A stretch of DNA of 64,000 nucleotides from Mauremys mutica (lineage: Eukaryota; Chordata; Testudines; Geoemydidae): positions 110,461,222-110,525,221 of the forward strand of contig NC_059075.1 of assembly GCF_020497125.1 (NCBI RefSeq), written 5' to 3'. Below are positions 24,819 through 34,218 of this stretch, in pieces. The notes below the pieces were generated by a model. The model saw only the letters and a list, made by a program, of their open reading frames with translations. It was not told the origin of the DNA and ran no database searches. Position 1 is the stretch's first letter. Each line of letters begins with the position of its first letter. Made by a program: the position numbers and the translations under genes.

Positions 24819-25390
24819 TGAGCTACTAAAGGCATTCTCACTAACCCCATCAACTTAGGAAGCAGAGATTTGTAAACAAAACCTGGATTCTCAAGGAAAT
24901 GCATTTCATTGCCACTGAGAACCAACACAACCCCCCAAAATATGGATTTTCTTCAACTCCAATATCACCAGGAAACATAAAACACAGCCATCACGTGCAG
25001 TCCCTTTGATTTTACAATATTAGCAAACACTATTACTACAGATTTGCATTCTTACACTGCAGGTTCACAAAGTAGTAAACAAAACAGAGCTATGTTTCAT
25101 TCATTTAGAAACAGGGGAAGCAAAAATACCCCCAAAACAAACCCACAAACAGTTTAGTCTAAGATGTTGAAGGTAAAATTTAGTAAGAAGTTTTTAACCT
25201 TCAAGGGGTTAAAAAACAAATACAAAAGACTATTAAGATTAATTTAGTGTCCTCTACACAATAAGGAGGGTTGTAGTTTGATGATAGGATGGAATTTTTT
25301 CCAGGGAAGAATCTCAGAGTAACACAATATGTGAGCATGCAAAGCTGAAAAGTAGCCTGCTGAAAGCCAAAGCCAGAACCAGCTAACTCA

Positions 25391-25627
25391 GGGCTTGGCT
25401 ACACTTACAAATTTGCAGCGCTGCAGCAGGGTGTGAAAACACACCCTCTCCAGCGCTGCAAAGCGCCAGTGTGGTCAAGCTCCCAGCACTGTCCGTTATT
25501 CCCCACAGGGAGGTGGAGTATGGACAGCGCTGGGAGAGCTCTCTCCCAGCGCTGGCGCTTTGACTACACTTAGCGCTTCAAAGCGCTGCCGCGGCAGCGC
25601 TTTGAAGTGCTATGTGTAGCCACAGCC
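25391..25627. mobile_element. Palindromic MITE, copy 2 (inverted relative to copy 1)
   Basis: Same family as 24568-24818 but in opposite orientation. It starts GGGCTTGGCTACACTTACAA and ends TGTAGCCACAGCC, flanked by TCA triplets (25388-25390 and 25628-25630). TCA is the complement of the first copy's TGA, so both copies share one target preference. Confidence 0.82.
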
Positions 25628-25818
25628 TCAGTTTTCAACCTATCTGGGGTTTATTGACATTGACAACTGAGTCTGAGACATCACATAACTACTTCTATTG
25701 CAAGTTATTTTTACTCAACACACAAGGCATGTTTAGTCAGATATGTTGGTAAGCTAAGTTTTATTCCGTTTCTGTAAACCAGAACTTATATTTAACTTGC
25801 AAATACAAAAGCAGGTAC

Positions 25819-25953
25819 CTGTGCCTGAAGGTTGGGTTCAAGACGCAGCAAACATCCAATCTGGGTAGTTTTTGTGTGTATTATACCAGCACCAACAAAA
25901 TTAGCAGGGTTGGGATCTACCTCTTCAAGGAGGGCAGAGCCAAAGCCAATGAT
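25819..25953 (-). CDS. AP2A2: AP2A2 exon (appendage)
   Basis: Forty-five whole codons, [20 protein letters not shown] to LEPNLQAQ. Donor GTACCT follows on the left and acceptor TAG lies at 25954-25956. This is the core of the alpha-appendage platform subdomain, nearly identical to mammalian sequence. Confidence 0.97.
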
Positions 25954-26477
25954 CTATCAAAGAAAACCCCAAAAAGTGAGACTGTTTAGAGATACTGCAG
26001 GGACAGGAAGACAAAAGTACAAAAAGTATCCAAGAATGCTCATGAAACAGGCTATTCACCTGATCATGGTCACCAGGTAATTGATTTAGTTAAATAGGCA
26101 GGGAACTTCTTAGCTCTGAAAATAAATTTTAAAGCAGCAACAGTATTATAAGAATTCTGACATCTTAACACTACCACTATACCACAACCTGAACTTTTAA
26201 GATAAACTTGTTTGGCACTCCAAGTTGTAGCAACGCTTATAAACAGGATGAGGGGTCTGTGTTCTCTGGATTCAGACATTTAAGTCCTTCCTCCACACCT
26301 GTCCCTCATACCTTCCTCACCTGCTCCATTTCTCCTAGCCCTTCTCACTTTCACTGTCTTTCCATTTAATCACCTCTTAACTAAACCCCATCCACAAAAG
26401 ACTCAATGGAACATGATGCTTGCCGCTGTCACACTGATCACTCTGCTTGTATGCTCCAGCCCTTTCCCCTGTCCTTT

Positions 26478-26612
26478 GGCTTGTTTGTTGATTTAAATTG
26501 TAAGCTCTTCAGGGCAGGGACTATCTGCTATTCTTTGTACAGTGCCCAGGACAGTGGGGGGTCCTGATCTTGCTTGTCCCTAGGCAGTACTGTAATAAAC
26601 ATGATTAATAAT
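26478..26612 (+). repeat. L2/CR1-like repeat tail
   Basis: Contains TTGTAAGCTCTTCAGGGCAG and TGTACAGTGCCCAGGACAGT, wording of an old dispersed LINE/SINE tail also known from mammals. Family assignment is tentative. Confidence 0.45.
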
Positions 26613-26899
26613 CAGAATTAGAACTTTCCTAAGTTTGAGAGGATTCTATATCTGGAGTTATAGTTCAGTCCTATTTTTTGGAAGCGTGGTAAGCTTCACA
26701 TTGTCTCTTTCTGAGCAAACAGGTGTGGACCACTGAGATAGCAATGTCTGAATGCACGATATTAATTTGCTTGCTTTTATTAAATAAGGGAATTCAAACA
26801 AAGAACTTCAATTTATACAGGAAGTCTCAGCACAGACAGGATACAAAGCAATCCGGTCAGTCAGTTATGTTTTCTTTCCAAACATTATAAAAATTTCCA

Positions 26900-26995
26900 C
26901 TACTTGCATCCGACGAAGTGGGTGTTCACCCACGAAAGCTCATGCTGCAAAACGTCTGTTAGTCTATAAGGTGCCACAGGATTCTTTGCTGCTGT
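26900..26995 (+). repeat. Penelope-derived fragment with hammerhead ribozyme-like fold
   Basis: It has the core CCGACGA (26910-26916; consensus CUGANGA with U changed to C), a perfect stem GTGGGTG/CACCCAC (26918-26924 and 26927-26933), then GAAA (26934-26937) and a two-pair helix GC..GC. The downstream wording CTGTTAGTCTATAAGGTGCC is the usual Penelope terminal sequence of reptiles. The base after the scissile U is G, so self-cleavage is unlikely. Confidence 0.65.
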
Positions 26996-27724
26996 TATAA
27001 AAACTGATGTACTGTGAAGGGGCACTGAACTAGAGTGGCCAAAAACTGCCTCATATTGAAAAACCTCCCATACTAAACGGCTAACAGATATTAGTCACCC
27101 TATCTGATGATTAGCCAGATTTTAACTCCAGTTGCCAGATGGCATGTTGTAAAGTTTTCACTGGAATAGTTAATCATGCTAATAAGATTTCATGATACAT
27201 ACAAGTATAATAGCAAACAGTTGAGCGATAAGCAAGGTTTGAATGGTAAAAAAGGAGGGGCTGGTTGAAAGTTTGCTAATTTCACAATGTCAACAAAGAG
27301 TCAGTTTTCACCCTGCTTTTTGACCAGGTAGATTTAGGCAAAACATTTTGACAAAAAGGAAACAATTACATGAAAAATATTTTCAAAACCTATTTTTTTA
27401 GCAGCTCTAGTAGAGAGTAGACATTGAAGTGCCCTGCAATTCAATTTCATGAATGAAGTTCACATTTCAGTATAAACCACAACAAGCCCTAGAACTCTTA
27501 GAAATAAACCAATCTGGATTAAAACCTATGTAAATGTTACAGATAGTTCCATGCTGCTAAGTGCAATTACCTCACTGACTAATTTGCCTAAGCAGCATGA
27601 CACAAATGCCCCGAAGAAAAAAAAGGACAAAATAAAATGTAATGATTCTATTGATGCTGACAGTTGTTGATATCACTGCTCCAAATCTGAAATTCATCTG
27701 TTAAAATACCACACTGTTACCTAC

Positions 27725-27794
27725 CTTTGCCTTTGTGATCTCTGTATCCATTGGATGCTTTGCTTTAAAGATGTTCTGCATTTCTTGCTGAGGA
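27725..27794 (-). CDS. AP2A2: AP2A2 exon (appendage)
   Basis: Completes a split Asn codon, then 23 codons [23 protein letters not shown]. Donor GTAGGT and acceptor CACAG are present. Confidence 0.97.
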
Positions 27795-27998
27795 CTGTGA
27801 GAAACATACAAGTTAGTATCATGCTATAAATACATAACACAAGAGCATGGCTGGTAGAGTGCTGAAATTCAACATTAGTATTTACTTATATTGAAGAGGC
27901 TCTCACAAGCCTCAATCAGAAATGAAGCACCACTAAGCTAGGTATTATTCAACATACCCCTTTCACTGAGAAATTTACAATCTGGGTTCTAATCTTAC

Positions 27999-28115
27999 TT
28001 GCTCAGTTGTTTCCAACGCTGGAAGAAGTCTTGAGAGGCCATCTCCGTAGGTTGGAAAAATTTGTTCAGTGTGATGGGTAGTTTTACTGAAATATTTTGA
28101 AATGTTCCCCCATAT
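27999..28115 (-). CDS. AP2A2: AP2A2 exon (appendage, ligand-binding tryptophan)
   Basis: Encodes [20 protein letters not shown], then [18 protein letters not shown]. The FFQRW tryptophan corresponds to the platform-site Trp840 of mouse alpha-C, which binds DPF/DPW motifs of endocytic accessory proteins (established for the family). Phases: one base of Arg at the start and two bases of Asn at the end. GTAAGA donor and GCAG acceptor. Confidence 0.97.
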
Positions 28116-28202
28116 CTGCATGAACAACAAAGAGAAAACGTGGTACAAGTTATGATGAATTACAGACTGTATTTAAGAAAAAAAGTAAACATTGAACGAT
28201 AC

Positions 28203-29160
28203 TGTGACGCTGATAAACCAAGTGCCAGCTCTGGCCCAGGCCGTGGGCATTAGCTAAGAATTGACAAACTCATGGCTGGAAACCAAAGCGTTCACCTATA
28301 TGTTAGTTTTGTTCAAAACAGGTATTAGTCTTATAAGAATGTATTTACTGCTCAGAACCTATGAAAGGATTGTAAATTGTTGTATGCATTAATCTCACTT
28401 GTAATGTCTGTATTCCATGCTTCAAGGTAAAACACAAGTGTTTTATAATTATAAAAATGCCTGCTTTGAACATGTGAATTCAGATGGAAATAGTGGCTCC
28501 CACTGCCCACCCAGAAGGGCTATCAAAATTAAGTGGGCCATCACAGAACAAAAGCTTTGTTAATTGCCTCGTCCACCCATCGACAAGTATGTGCAGAAGG
28601 CTTCCGACCATTGATTTGACTGTTGGAAGAGGTAAAGAAAAACAGATGACATGAAATCTTTTTATCTTTGCTGTTTGGACTCTCACAAGGGCAACAGAGA
28701 TCCCAAGGGTCAACCTGGATTCAGCCCTAAAGACATTAAATGCTGACAGATTACTACATCTGTCCTCTTTTGAATCACAGACTGAAACTCATTTGTGTTT
28801 CTATGCTTGCTTGTTTTAACCTGCGTATAAATCATTTTTTTCCTACTTAATAAACCTTTAGTTAATTACAGGATTGGCTGCAGATGTTGTCTTTGGCATG
28901 AGATCGAAGGTAAAAATTGATCTGGGGTAAGTGACAGATCTCCTGGGACTGGAAGCAAACTGAATATTTTGTGATTTTTGGTATAAATGACTGTTTATCA
29001 CTAAGTCCAGCTTGCCAGTGTGGCAAGAGACTGGAGACTCCAAGGGGACTGTCTGTGACTCTATGGTAGAAGTGTTACATTGATCTAGGAGCTCACATTT
29101 GTTACTGAGTTGGTGAAATCTAATTATAGAACATACCCCAAACTGGTGGTATCTGTTATA
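28203..29160 (+). repeat. LTR-like repeat
   Basis: It begins TGTGACGCTGATAAACCAAG and carries AATAAA at 28849-28854 (CTTAATAAACC) in the position expected in an LTR. It continues with sequence I associate with a common turtle repeat. No coding region; the right boundary is approximate. Confidence 0.45.
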
Positions 29161-29686
29161 TTAAGAACCATTTATATGAGAAAAGAGGGTTAGAAATAAC
29201 TCATTTTAGATGCGTATGAAGGCAGAAATAGATAAATGCATCAACACCTCAATAAGAATTTCATGAATCTGAACTGGAGTATAAAGTTCACATTTAGGCC
29301 TGGTCTACACTAGGACTTTAATTCGAATTTAGCAGCGTTAATTCGAACTAACCGCTCAACCGTCCACACCAGGAAGCCATTTAATTCGAACTAGAGGGCT
29401 CTTTAGTTCGAATTTGGTACTCCACCCCGACAGGTGGAGTAACACTAAATTCGACATGGCTAGCTCGAATTAGGCTAGGTGTGGATGCAAATCGAACTTA
29501 GTAGCTCCGGGAGCTATCCCACAGTGCACCACTCTGTTGACGCTCTGGACAGCAGTCCGAGCTTGGATTCTCTGACCAGCCACACAGGAAACGACCCGGG
29601 AAAATTTGAATTCATTTTCCTGTCTGGCCACTTTGAATCTGACGTCCTGGCTGGACATCGGGGCGAGCTCCGCAGCACCTGCAACG

Positions 29687-30263
29687 ATGCAGAGCTCTCA
29701 TGCAGAGGAGTCCGGCCAATCCAAGAATAGAAAGAGGTCCCCAGCATGGACAGACTGGGAAGTCCTGGATCTGATCGGTGTGTGGGGCGAGGAGTCTGTG
29801 CTGTCGGAGCTGCGCTCCAGCAAGCGGAATGCAAAGACCTACGAGAAGGTCTCCAAAGCAATGATAGAGAAAGGATACAGCCGGGATGCAATGCAGTGCC
29901 GCGTGAAAATCAAGGACCAGAGACAAGGCTACCAAAAAGTCAGAGCGGCAAACGGACGCTCCGGAGCCCAGCCCCAGACATGCCGCTTCTATGAGGCACT
30001 GCATGCCATTCTAGGTGGGTCTGCCACCACTGCCCCACCAGTGACCGTGGACTCAGTGGATGGCATAGTGAACCTGGACAGTTCCTCCTCGATGTTCGCC
30101 GATGGGGAAGATGAGGAAGGGTCTGTGGAGGACGGCGCAGGCGACAGCGAACACAAAACCGCTTTCCCTGACAGCCAGGATCTCTTCATCACCCTCACAG
30201 AGATCCCCTACCAACCCTCCCCGGCCGTTAACCCGGACTCTGAATCAGGGGAAGGATCAGGCG
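29687..30263 (+). CDS. Harbinger Myb/SANT-like DNA-binding protein, exon 1
   Basis: Opens with MQSSHAEESGQS at the first ATG in frame; the reading frame upstream has no ATG. The trihelix Myb/SANT-like domain follows (AWTDWEVLDLIGVWGEESVL to KIKDQRQGYQKV), then an acidic Ser/Glu-rich segment and the conserved block DLFITLTEIPYQPSP. It ends with one base of a split codon at a GTAAGT donor (30264). In PIF/Harbinger elements this protein helps bring the transposase to the nucleus and to DNA. Joined to exon 2 it gives 335 residues. Confidence 0.87.
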
Positions 30264-31118
30264 GTAAGTGCTAGAAACATGTAAACATTTATTTTTTATA
30301 AAACAGGTCTAAAAAAATAGAAATACTATATATAAAATTTTCAATGAAAAACTATATGAAAAGTAGGTCCACACATATAGGGATTGAACAGTAATCCTCC
30401 AGGGACAATTCAAGAAAGGTCTCATTTAGGTCCTCGAAAAGCCTCCGCAGGAGGTTCCTGGGGAGAGGTGCCTTGTTGGGTGCTCCGTGGAAGCACACTC
30501 TTCCGCGCCAGGACATCCTTATGTAGATGGGAATCATCGCCTCGACAAGCATGGCCGCATATGGTCCTGGTCTCTGCAGGGCTTCCCTTAGCATCCGCTC
30601 TTTGTGACTCCGAGGGACCCGCATCAGGGTGATCTCGTTCATGAAATGCTGCATCTAATTAGGGCAATTAGTGTATTGTTACTGTTGTGAATGGTTGACT
30701 TTTACTTTGCATAACAATGACCCTCGCTTAACAGCCACGTGTTGTAGGCCACATAGGAAAAGCATACATTGATCTTTCCCGTGCACTGGCGGGAGTGGCT
30801 GGAAAAGGGTCAGAGTATATGATTTCCAGATTGCCTTTAGCGGGAGGGCACAGCTATCCATTAACTGATAAGCAGAATGTACTGTAAGGCTTACCAGGAC
30901 TGTCTGCTAGACGGATTCAGCTGTCTCTCCCCACTTGTCCGCTCTCCTGTGCAATGCCGCAGCCAATGAGAGCGTATTCCAAAATCTCGAACTTGTCCTG
31001 AGATCTCGTGAGACTTGTTGCCCTGTATGGTCTTGTTCAGAGAAACTGACTAGACTGTGTTCACTGTTCGCAAACATGTATCTGTTCAAGGAAATCAGTT
31101 ACTTTTCCCATCACACAG
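30264..31118 (+). other. Intron of the Harbinger Myb-like gene
   Basis: Bounded by GTAAGT at 30264 and CACAG at 31114-31118. It contains an antisense 100-codon open frame (30352-30654). Confidence 0.75.
30352..30654 (-). CDS. Uncharacterised 100-aa open frame inside the Harbinger Myb intron
   Basis: Starts MQHFMNEITLMRVPRSHKE and ends ETFLELSLEDYCSIPIC...LLFI. Composition looks coding (arginine- and leucine-rich, few rare words). An AG directly precedes the ATG on the - strand, so it may be the 3' exon of a spliced gene; a GTAAGC donor on the - strand lies near 30893. I do not recognise the protein. It could also be chance. Confidence 0.35.
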   Translation of the reverse strand: MQHFMNEITLMRVPRSHKERMLREALQRPGPYAAMLVEAMIPIYIRMSWRGRVCFHGAPNKAPLPRNLLRRLFEDLNETFLELSLEDYCSIPICVDLLFI

Positions 31119-31549
31119 CTTCGGCTCTTTCCCGGACTGCCCCGGCATCCCCCTCACAGAGGCTGGCGCAGATTAGGCGGCGAAAGAAAAAGACTCGGGA
31201 CGAGATGTTCGCGGAACTGATGGCCTGCTCCAGAGCCGAGGCGGCAGAGCAGACACAGTGGAGGGAGACCCTATGTCAACAGCATCGCACACACATCGAA
31301 CGGGAGGATAGGTGGCGGCAGGAAGACCAGCAGGCGACTCAAACGCTGCTTGGGCTAATGAGGGAGCAAACGGACACGCTCCGGCGCCTTGTTGATGTTC
31401 TGCAGGACCGCAGGCAGGAGGACAGAGCCCCCCTGCAGTGTATCTGCAACCGCCCTCCCCCGCCAAGAAGTCCTGCCCCCCCCTCACCCAAAAGTACAAG
31501 ACAGCGGGGCGGTAGGGGCCGTGAGAACTGTCATTGCACCACTGCATAG
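31119..31549 (+). CDS. Harbinger Myb/SANT-like protein, exon 2
   Basis: Begins by completing an Ala codon (G+CT), then SALSRTAPASPSQRLAQIRR, a basic stretch RRRKKKTRDEM (likely nuclear localisation), and a long charged, coiled-coil-like region (RAEAAEQTQWRETLCQQHRT, QTLLGLMREQTDTLRRLVDV). It ends in a Pro-rich tail with stop TAG at 31547-31549. ATTAAA at 31657-31662 is a plausible poly(A) signal. Confidence 0.85.
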
Positions 31550-32319
31550 CGCTAATGTACCACACACCTTTCACGCTATACATTTGTAGAAGTGCTTCCC
31601 TTACAGGCTCACCCAGTCCCAAATCCAAGTTTCATCCCCCCACTGTGTATTAGATTATTAAAAGCTGTTTGCTGTTATTCACTGTTTCGGTCATGTCTTT
31701 CGTGTCAGAGGATTTTTTTTTGTATGGGGGTCGAGGGGATTTATAATTGCACGATATAGCCTACATTACCAGGGTACAGACTTGGGGGCATGATCAACTG
31801 CAGGGCACACACACACTGCAGTCAGTAGGCACCAGGGTCACTCTGTGTGGTGTATGCTGGCCCGTGTCATTCTGTGATGTGTATGCTTGTCCAGGGTCCT
31901 AGCGCCTGCCACCCCCTTAATGTTAAGGCACGCTGCCCTTACCATGCACTTCCACCGTAGCAACGAGCCTCTCCGCTGCCCTGAGCCCCAGCAAGAGCCC
32001 TCATCCACGGACAGATACTCACCCTTCCCCCACACCCCTCACCCCTTCCTACGCCCAAACCCGCAGCCCACTGCCGTCATCCAAACCCCTATCCAAAGAA
32101 GGCACCACTCGCCCCTTCCTGCAAAACCACCCCTTCCTGCAATCCCTCCCCTTCATGCACAACCACTTGCAACCGTCCCCCACCCCAGAGACCTATGTAG
32201 GAGCAGGAGGATGTCATTCCTCTATGGAACAAGCGGTCTGTACATCAGTGCACACCGTGCCCAGCACAGTATGCGTCCATGTTTCAGCAACTGAACAGAA
32301 ATGCAAAGTAAAACAAAGA

Positions 32320-32325
32320 TTTATT
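32320..32325 (-). promoter_or_regulatory. Poly(A) signal of the Harbinger transposase gene
   Basis: AATAAA on the - strand, about 145 nt beyond the transposase stop codon. Convergent with the Myb-like gene, whose signal is at 31657. Confidence 0.55.
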
Positions 32326-32469
32326 AATAATGAGTGTAACAATTAATTTGATTTAAAACGTGCTTTGGAAGTGGGGGAAACTTGGAGAACGGGGTATGTA
32401 ACCGCAGATCGAAATCGACACATACAGACACAGGCCCAGGGTCAGTTTCTCTTGAAAGCAAGTGGAGAG

Positions 32470-33741
32470 TCATAGGTTACCCTGCTCTCTGAGGAAACTA
32501 GCTTTCAAAGCCTCCCGGATACACAGCGCTTCCCGCTGGGATATTCTCTCGGCACGGGTGTCTGGCTGAGCGTAAACTGCAGCCAGGCGATTTGCCTCAA
32601 CCTCCCATCCGGACAAAAAGGTCTCGCCCTTGCTCTCACAGAGATTGTGGAGCACACAGCAAGCAGCAATAACTACGGGGATATTCTTTTCGCTGATGTC
32701 CGAGCGAGTCAGTAAGCTCCGCCATCTCCCCTTGAGACGTCCGAAAGCACACTCCACCACCATTCTGCACTTGCTCAGCCGGTAGTTGAAGAGTTCCTTC
32801 TCTCTGTCCAAGGCGCCTGTATAGGGATTCATGAGCCAGGGCATTAGCGGGTAGGCTGGATCCCCGAGGATCACTGTAGGCATCTGCACATCCCCAACCG
32901 TTACTTTGTGGTCCGGGAAGAAAGTACCTGCCTGGAGGCGTCTAAACAGACCAGAGTTCCTGAACACACGCGCGTCATGAACCTTGCCCGCCCACCCAAC
33001 GAAGATGTTGGTAAAACGTCCACTATGGTCTACCAGTGCTTGCAGCACCATAGAAAAGTAGCCCTTTCGGTTAATGTACTCGCTGGCCTGGTGGGCTGGT
33101 GCCAGGATAGGGATGTGAGTCCCATCTATAGCCCCACCGCAGTTTGGGAATCCCATCGCGGCGAAGCCATCTATGATGTCCTGGACGTTTCCCAGAGTCA
33201 CTACCTTTGAGAGAAGTTGCTCAACGATTGCGTGGGCTACTTCAATCACAGCAACCCCCACGGTAGATTTGCCGACGCCAAAGTGGTTCGCTACTGACCG
33301 GTAGCTGTCTGGCGTTGCAAGTTTCCAGAGGGCTATGGCCACTCGCTTCTGCACACTCAGGGCTGCTCGCATCCGGGTGTCCTGGCGCTTCAGGGCAGGG
33401 GACAGCAAGTCACAGAGTTCAAGGAAAGTGCCCTTACGCATCCTGAAGTTTCGCAGCCACTGTGATTCATCCCAGACCTGCAGCACTATGCGGTCCCACC
33501 AGTCCGTGCTTGTTTCCCGGGCCCAGAATCGCCGTTCCACACCATGAACTTGACCCACTGACACCATGATCTCCACTGCGCGGCGTACCCTGCTTTGTGA
33601 GAGGTCTGCGCCACTCTCCTCACCGCGCTGCCAGAGCCTCCTCGCCCGATTTCTCAGCAGCTGACTGTGGAAGAGGTGGACGATAAGGTGCGAGGAGTTG
33701 ACAACGGCCATAAGTGCAGCGATGATCGCAGCGGGCTCCAT
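32470..33741 (-). CDS. HARBI1-like DDE transposase of the PIF/Harbinger element
   Basis: An uninterrupted 423-residue protein from the first ATG (MEPAAIIAALMAVV; A at -3, G at +4). The frame is open to 33843 upstream but without an ATG. It has an N-terminal hydrophobic and basic region, a helix-turn-helix-like part (SYRSVANHFGVGKSTVGVAV), then the DDE catalytic core: Asp in GGAIDGTHIPI, Asp in VILGDPAYPL and Glu in MVVECAFGRLKGRWRSL. All three acidic residues are present. The enzyme cuts and reinserts the transposon. The stop is TGA at 32470-32472. Intact length and residues suggest a recently mobile copy. Confidence 0.93.
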   Translation of the reverse strand: MEPAAIIAALMAVVNSSHLIVHLFHSQLLRNRARRLWQRGEESGADLSQSRVRRAVEIMVSVGQVHGVERRFWARETSTDWWDRIVLQVWDESQWLRNFRMRKGTFLELCDLLSPALKRQDTRMRAALSVQKRVAIALWKLATPDSYRSVANHFGVGKSTVGVAVIEVAHAIVEQLLSKVVTLGNVQDIIDGFAAMGFPNCGGAIDGTHIPILAPAHQASEYINRKGYFSMVLQALVDHSGRFTNIFVGWAGKVHDARVFRNSGLFRRLQAGTFFPDHKVTVGDVQMPTVILGDPAYPLMPWLMNPYTGALDREKELFNYRLSKCRMVVECAFGRLKGRWRSLLTRSDISEKNIPVVIAACCVLHNLCESKGETFLSGWEVEANRLAAVYAQPDTRAERISQREALCIREALKASFLREQGNL

Positions 33742-34218
33742 GCTCGCAGTGCTGTGGCGTACGCGCTGTAACTGACAAGAGAAGGGCGCAAACAGATTTC
33801 CCGCCGGAGCTTTCAGGGAGGGAGGGCGTGATTGACGGTTCAATGATGACAGTTACCCAAAACCACCCTCGACACATTTTTCCCCCCAGCAGGCATTGGG
33901 GGCTCTACCCAGCATTCCAATGGGCAGCGGGGACTGCGGGAACTGTGGGATAGCTTCCCACAGTGCACCGCTTCCAAAGTCGACGCCAGCCCCGTTACTG
34001 TGGACTCAGAAATTCGAATTAGTGTATTTACTGTGGATACACAAATTCGACTTAAGTAGATTCGAAATAGTCTTGTAGTGTAGACAAGGCCCTAGAGTGC
34101 TGACAGTATAGATAATGCTAACCAAATAAACATCGAGAATGGACTCACAACTGCAGCCTCTCACGTATTAAGGCCAATTGTAATGGGGAAAAAGTAAAGT
34201 AAACAGCAGTAGTAGTAA

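Larger units (their letters stand above)
24162..25818 (-). other. AP2A2: Last AP2A2 intron
   Basis: GT-AG intron holding two inverted palindromic MITE copies (24568-24818 and 25391-25627). The rest is unremarkable. Confidence 0.85.
25954..27724 (-). other. AP2A2: AP2A2 intron
   Basis: Holds the L2-like tail at 26478 and the hammerhead-bearing Penelope piece at 26900. No other feature recognised. Confidence 0.8.
29297..34091. mobile_element. Complete PIF/Harbinger DNA transposon, 4.8 kb
   Basis: The ends are inverted repeats: GGCCTGGTCTACACTA on the left and TAGTGTAGACAAGGCC on the right, with further AATTCGAA-type subterminal words. The flanking triplets are TTA (29294-29296) and CTA (34092-34094), a 3-bp target duplication with one change. 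It carries the two genes of the superfamily in convergent order: a spliced Myb/SANT-like protein on the + strand and a DDE transposase on the - strand. Both are open throughout, so this copy is young by sequence. Confidence 0.93.

Noticed and set aside
29606..29686. Longer N-terminus for the Myb-like protein
   Set aside because: Begins at TTG, not ATG; MQSS at 29687 fits the family.
33742..33843. Longer N-terminus for the Harbinger transposase
   Set aside because: The frame is open but starts at TTG; the first ATG with good context is at 33741.
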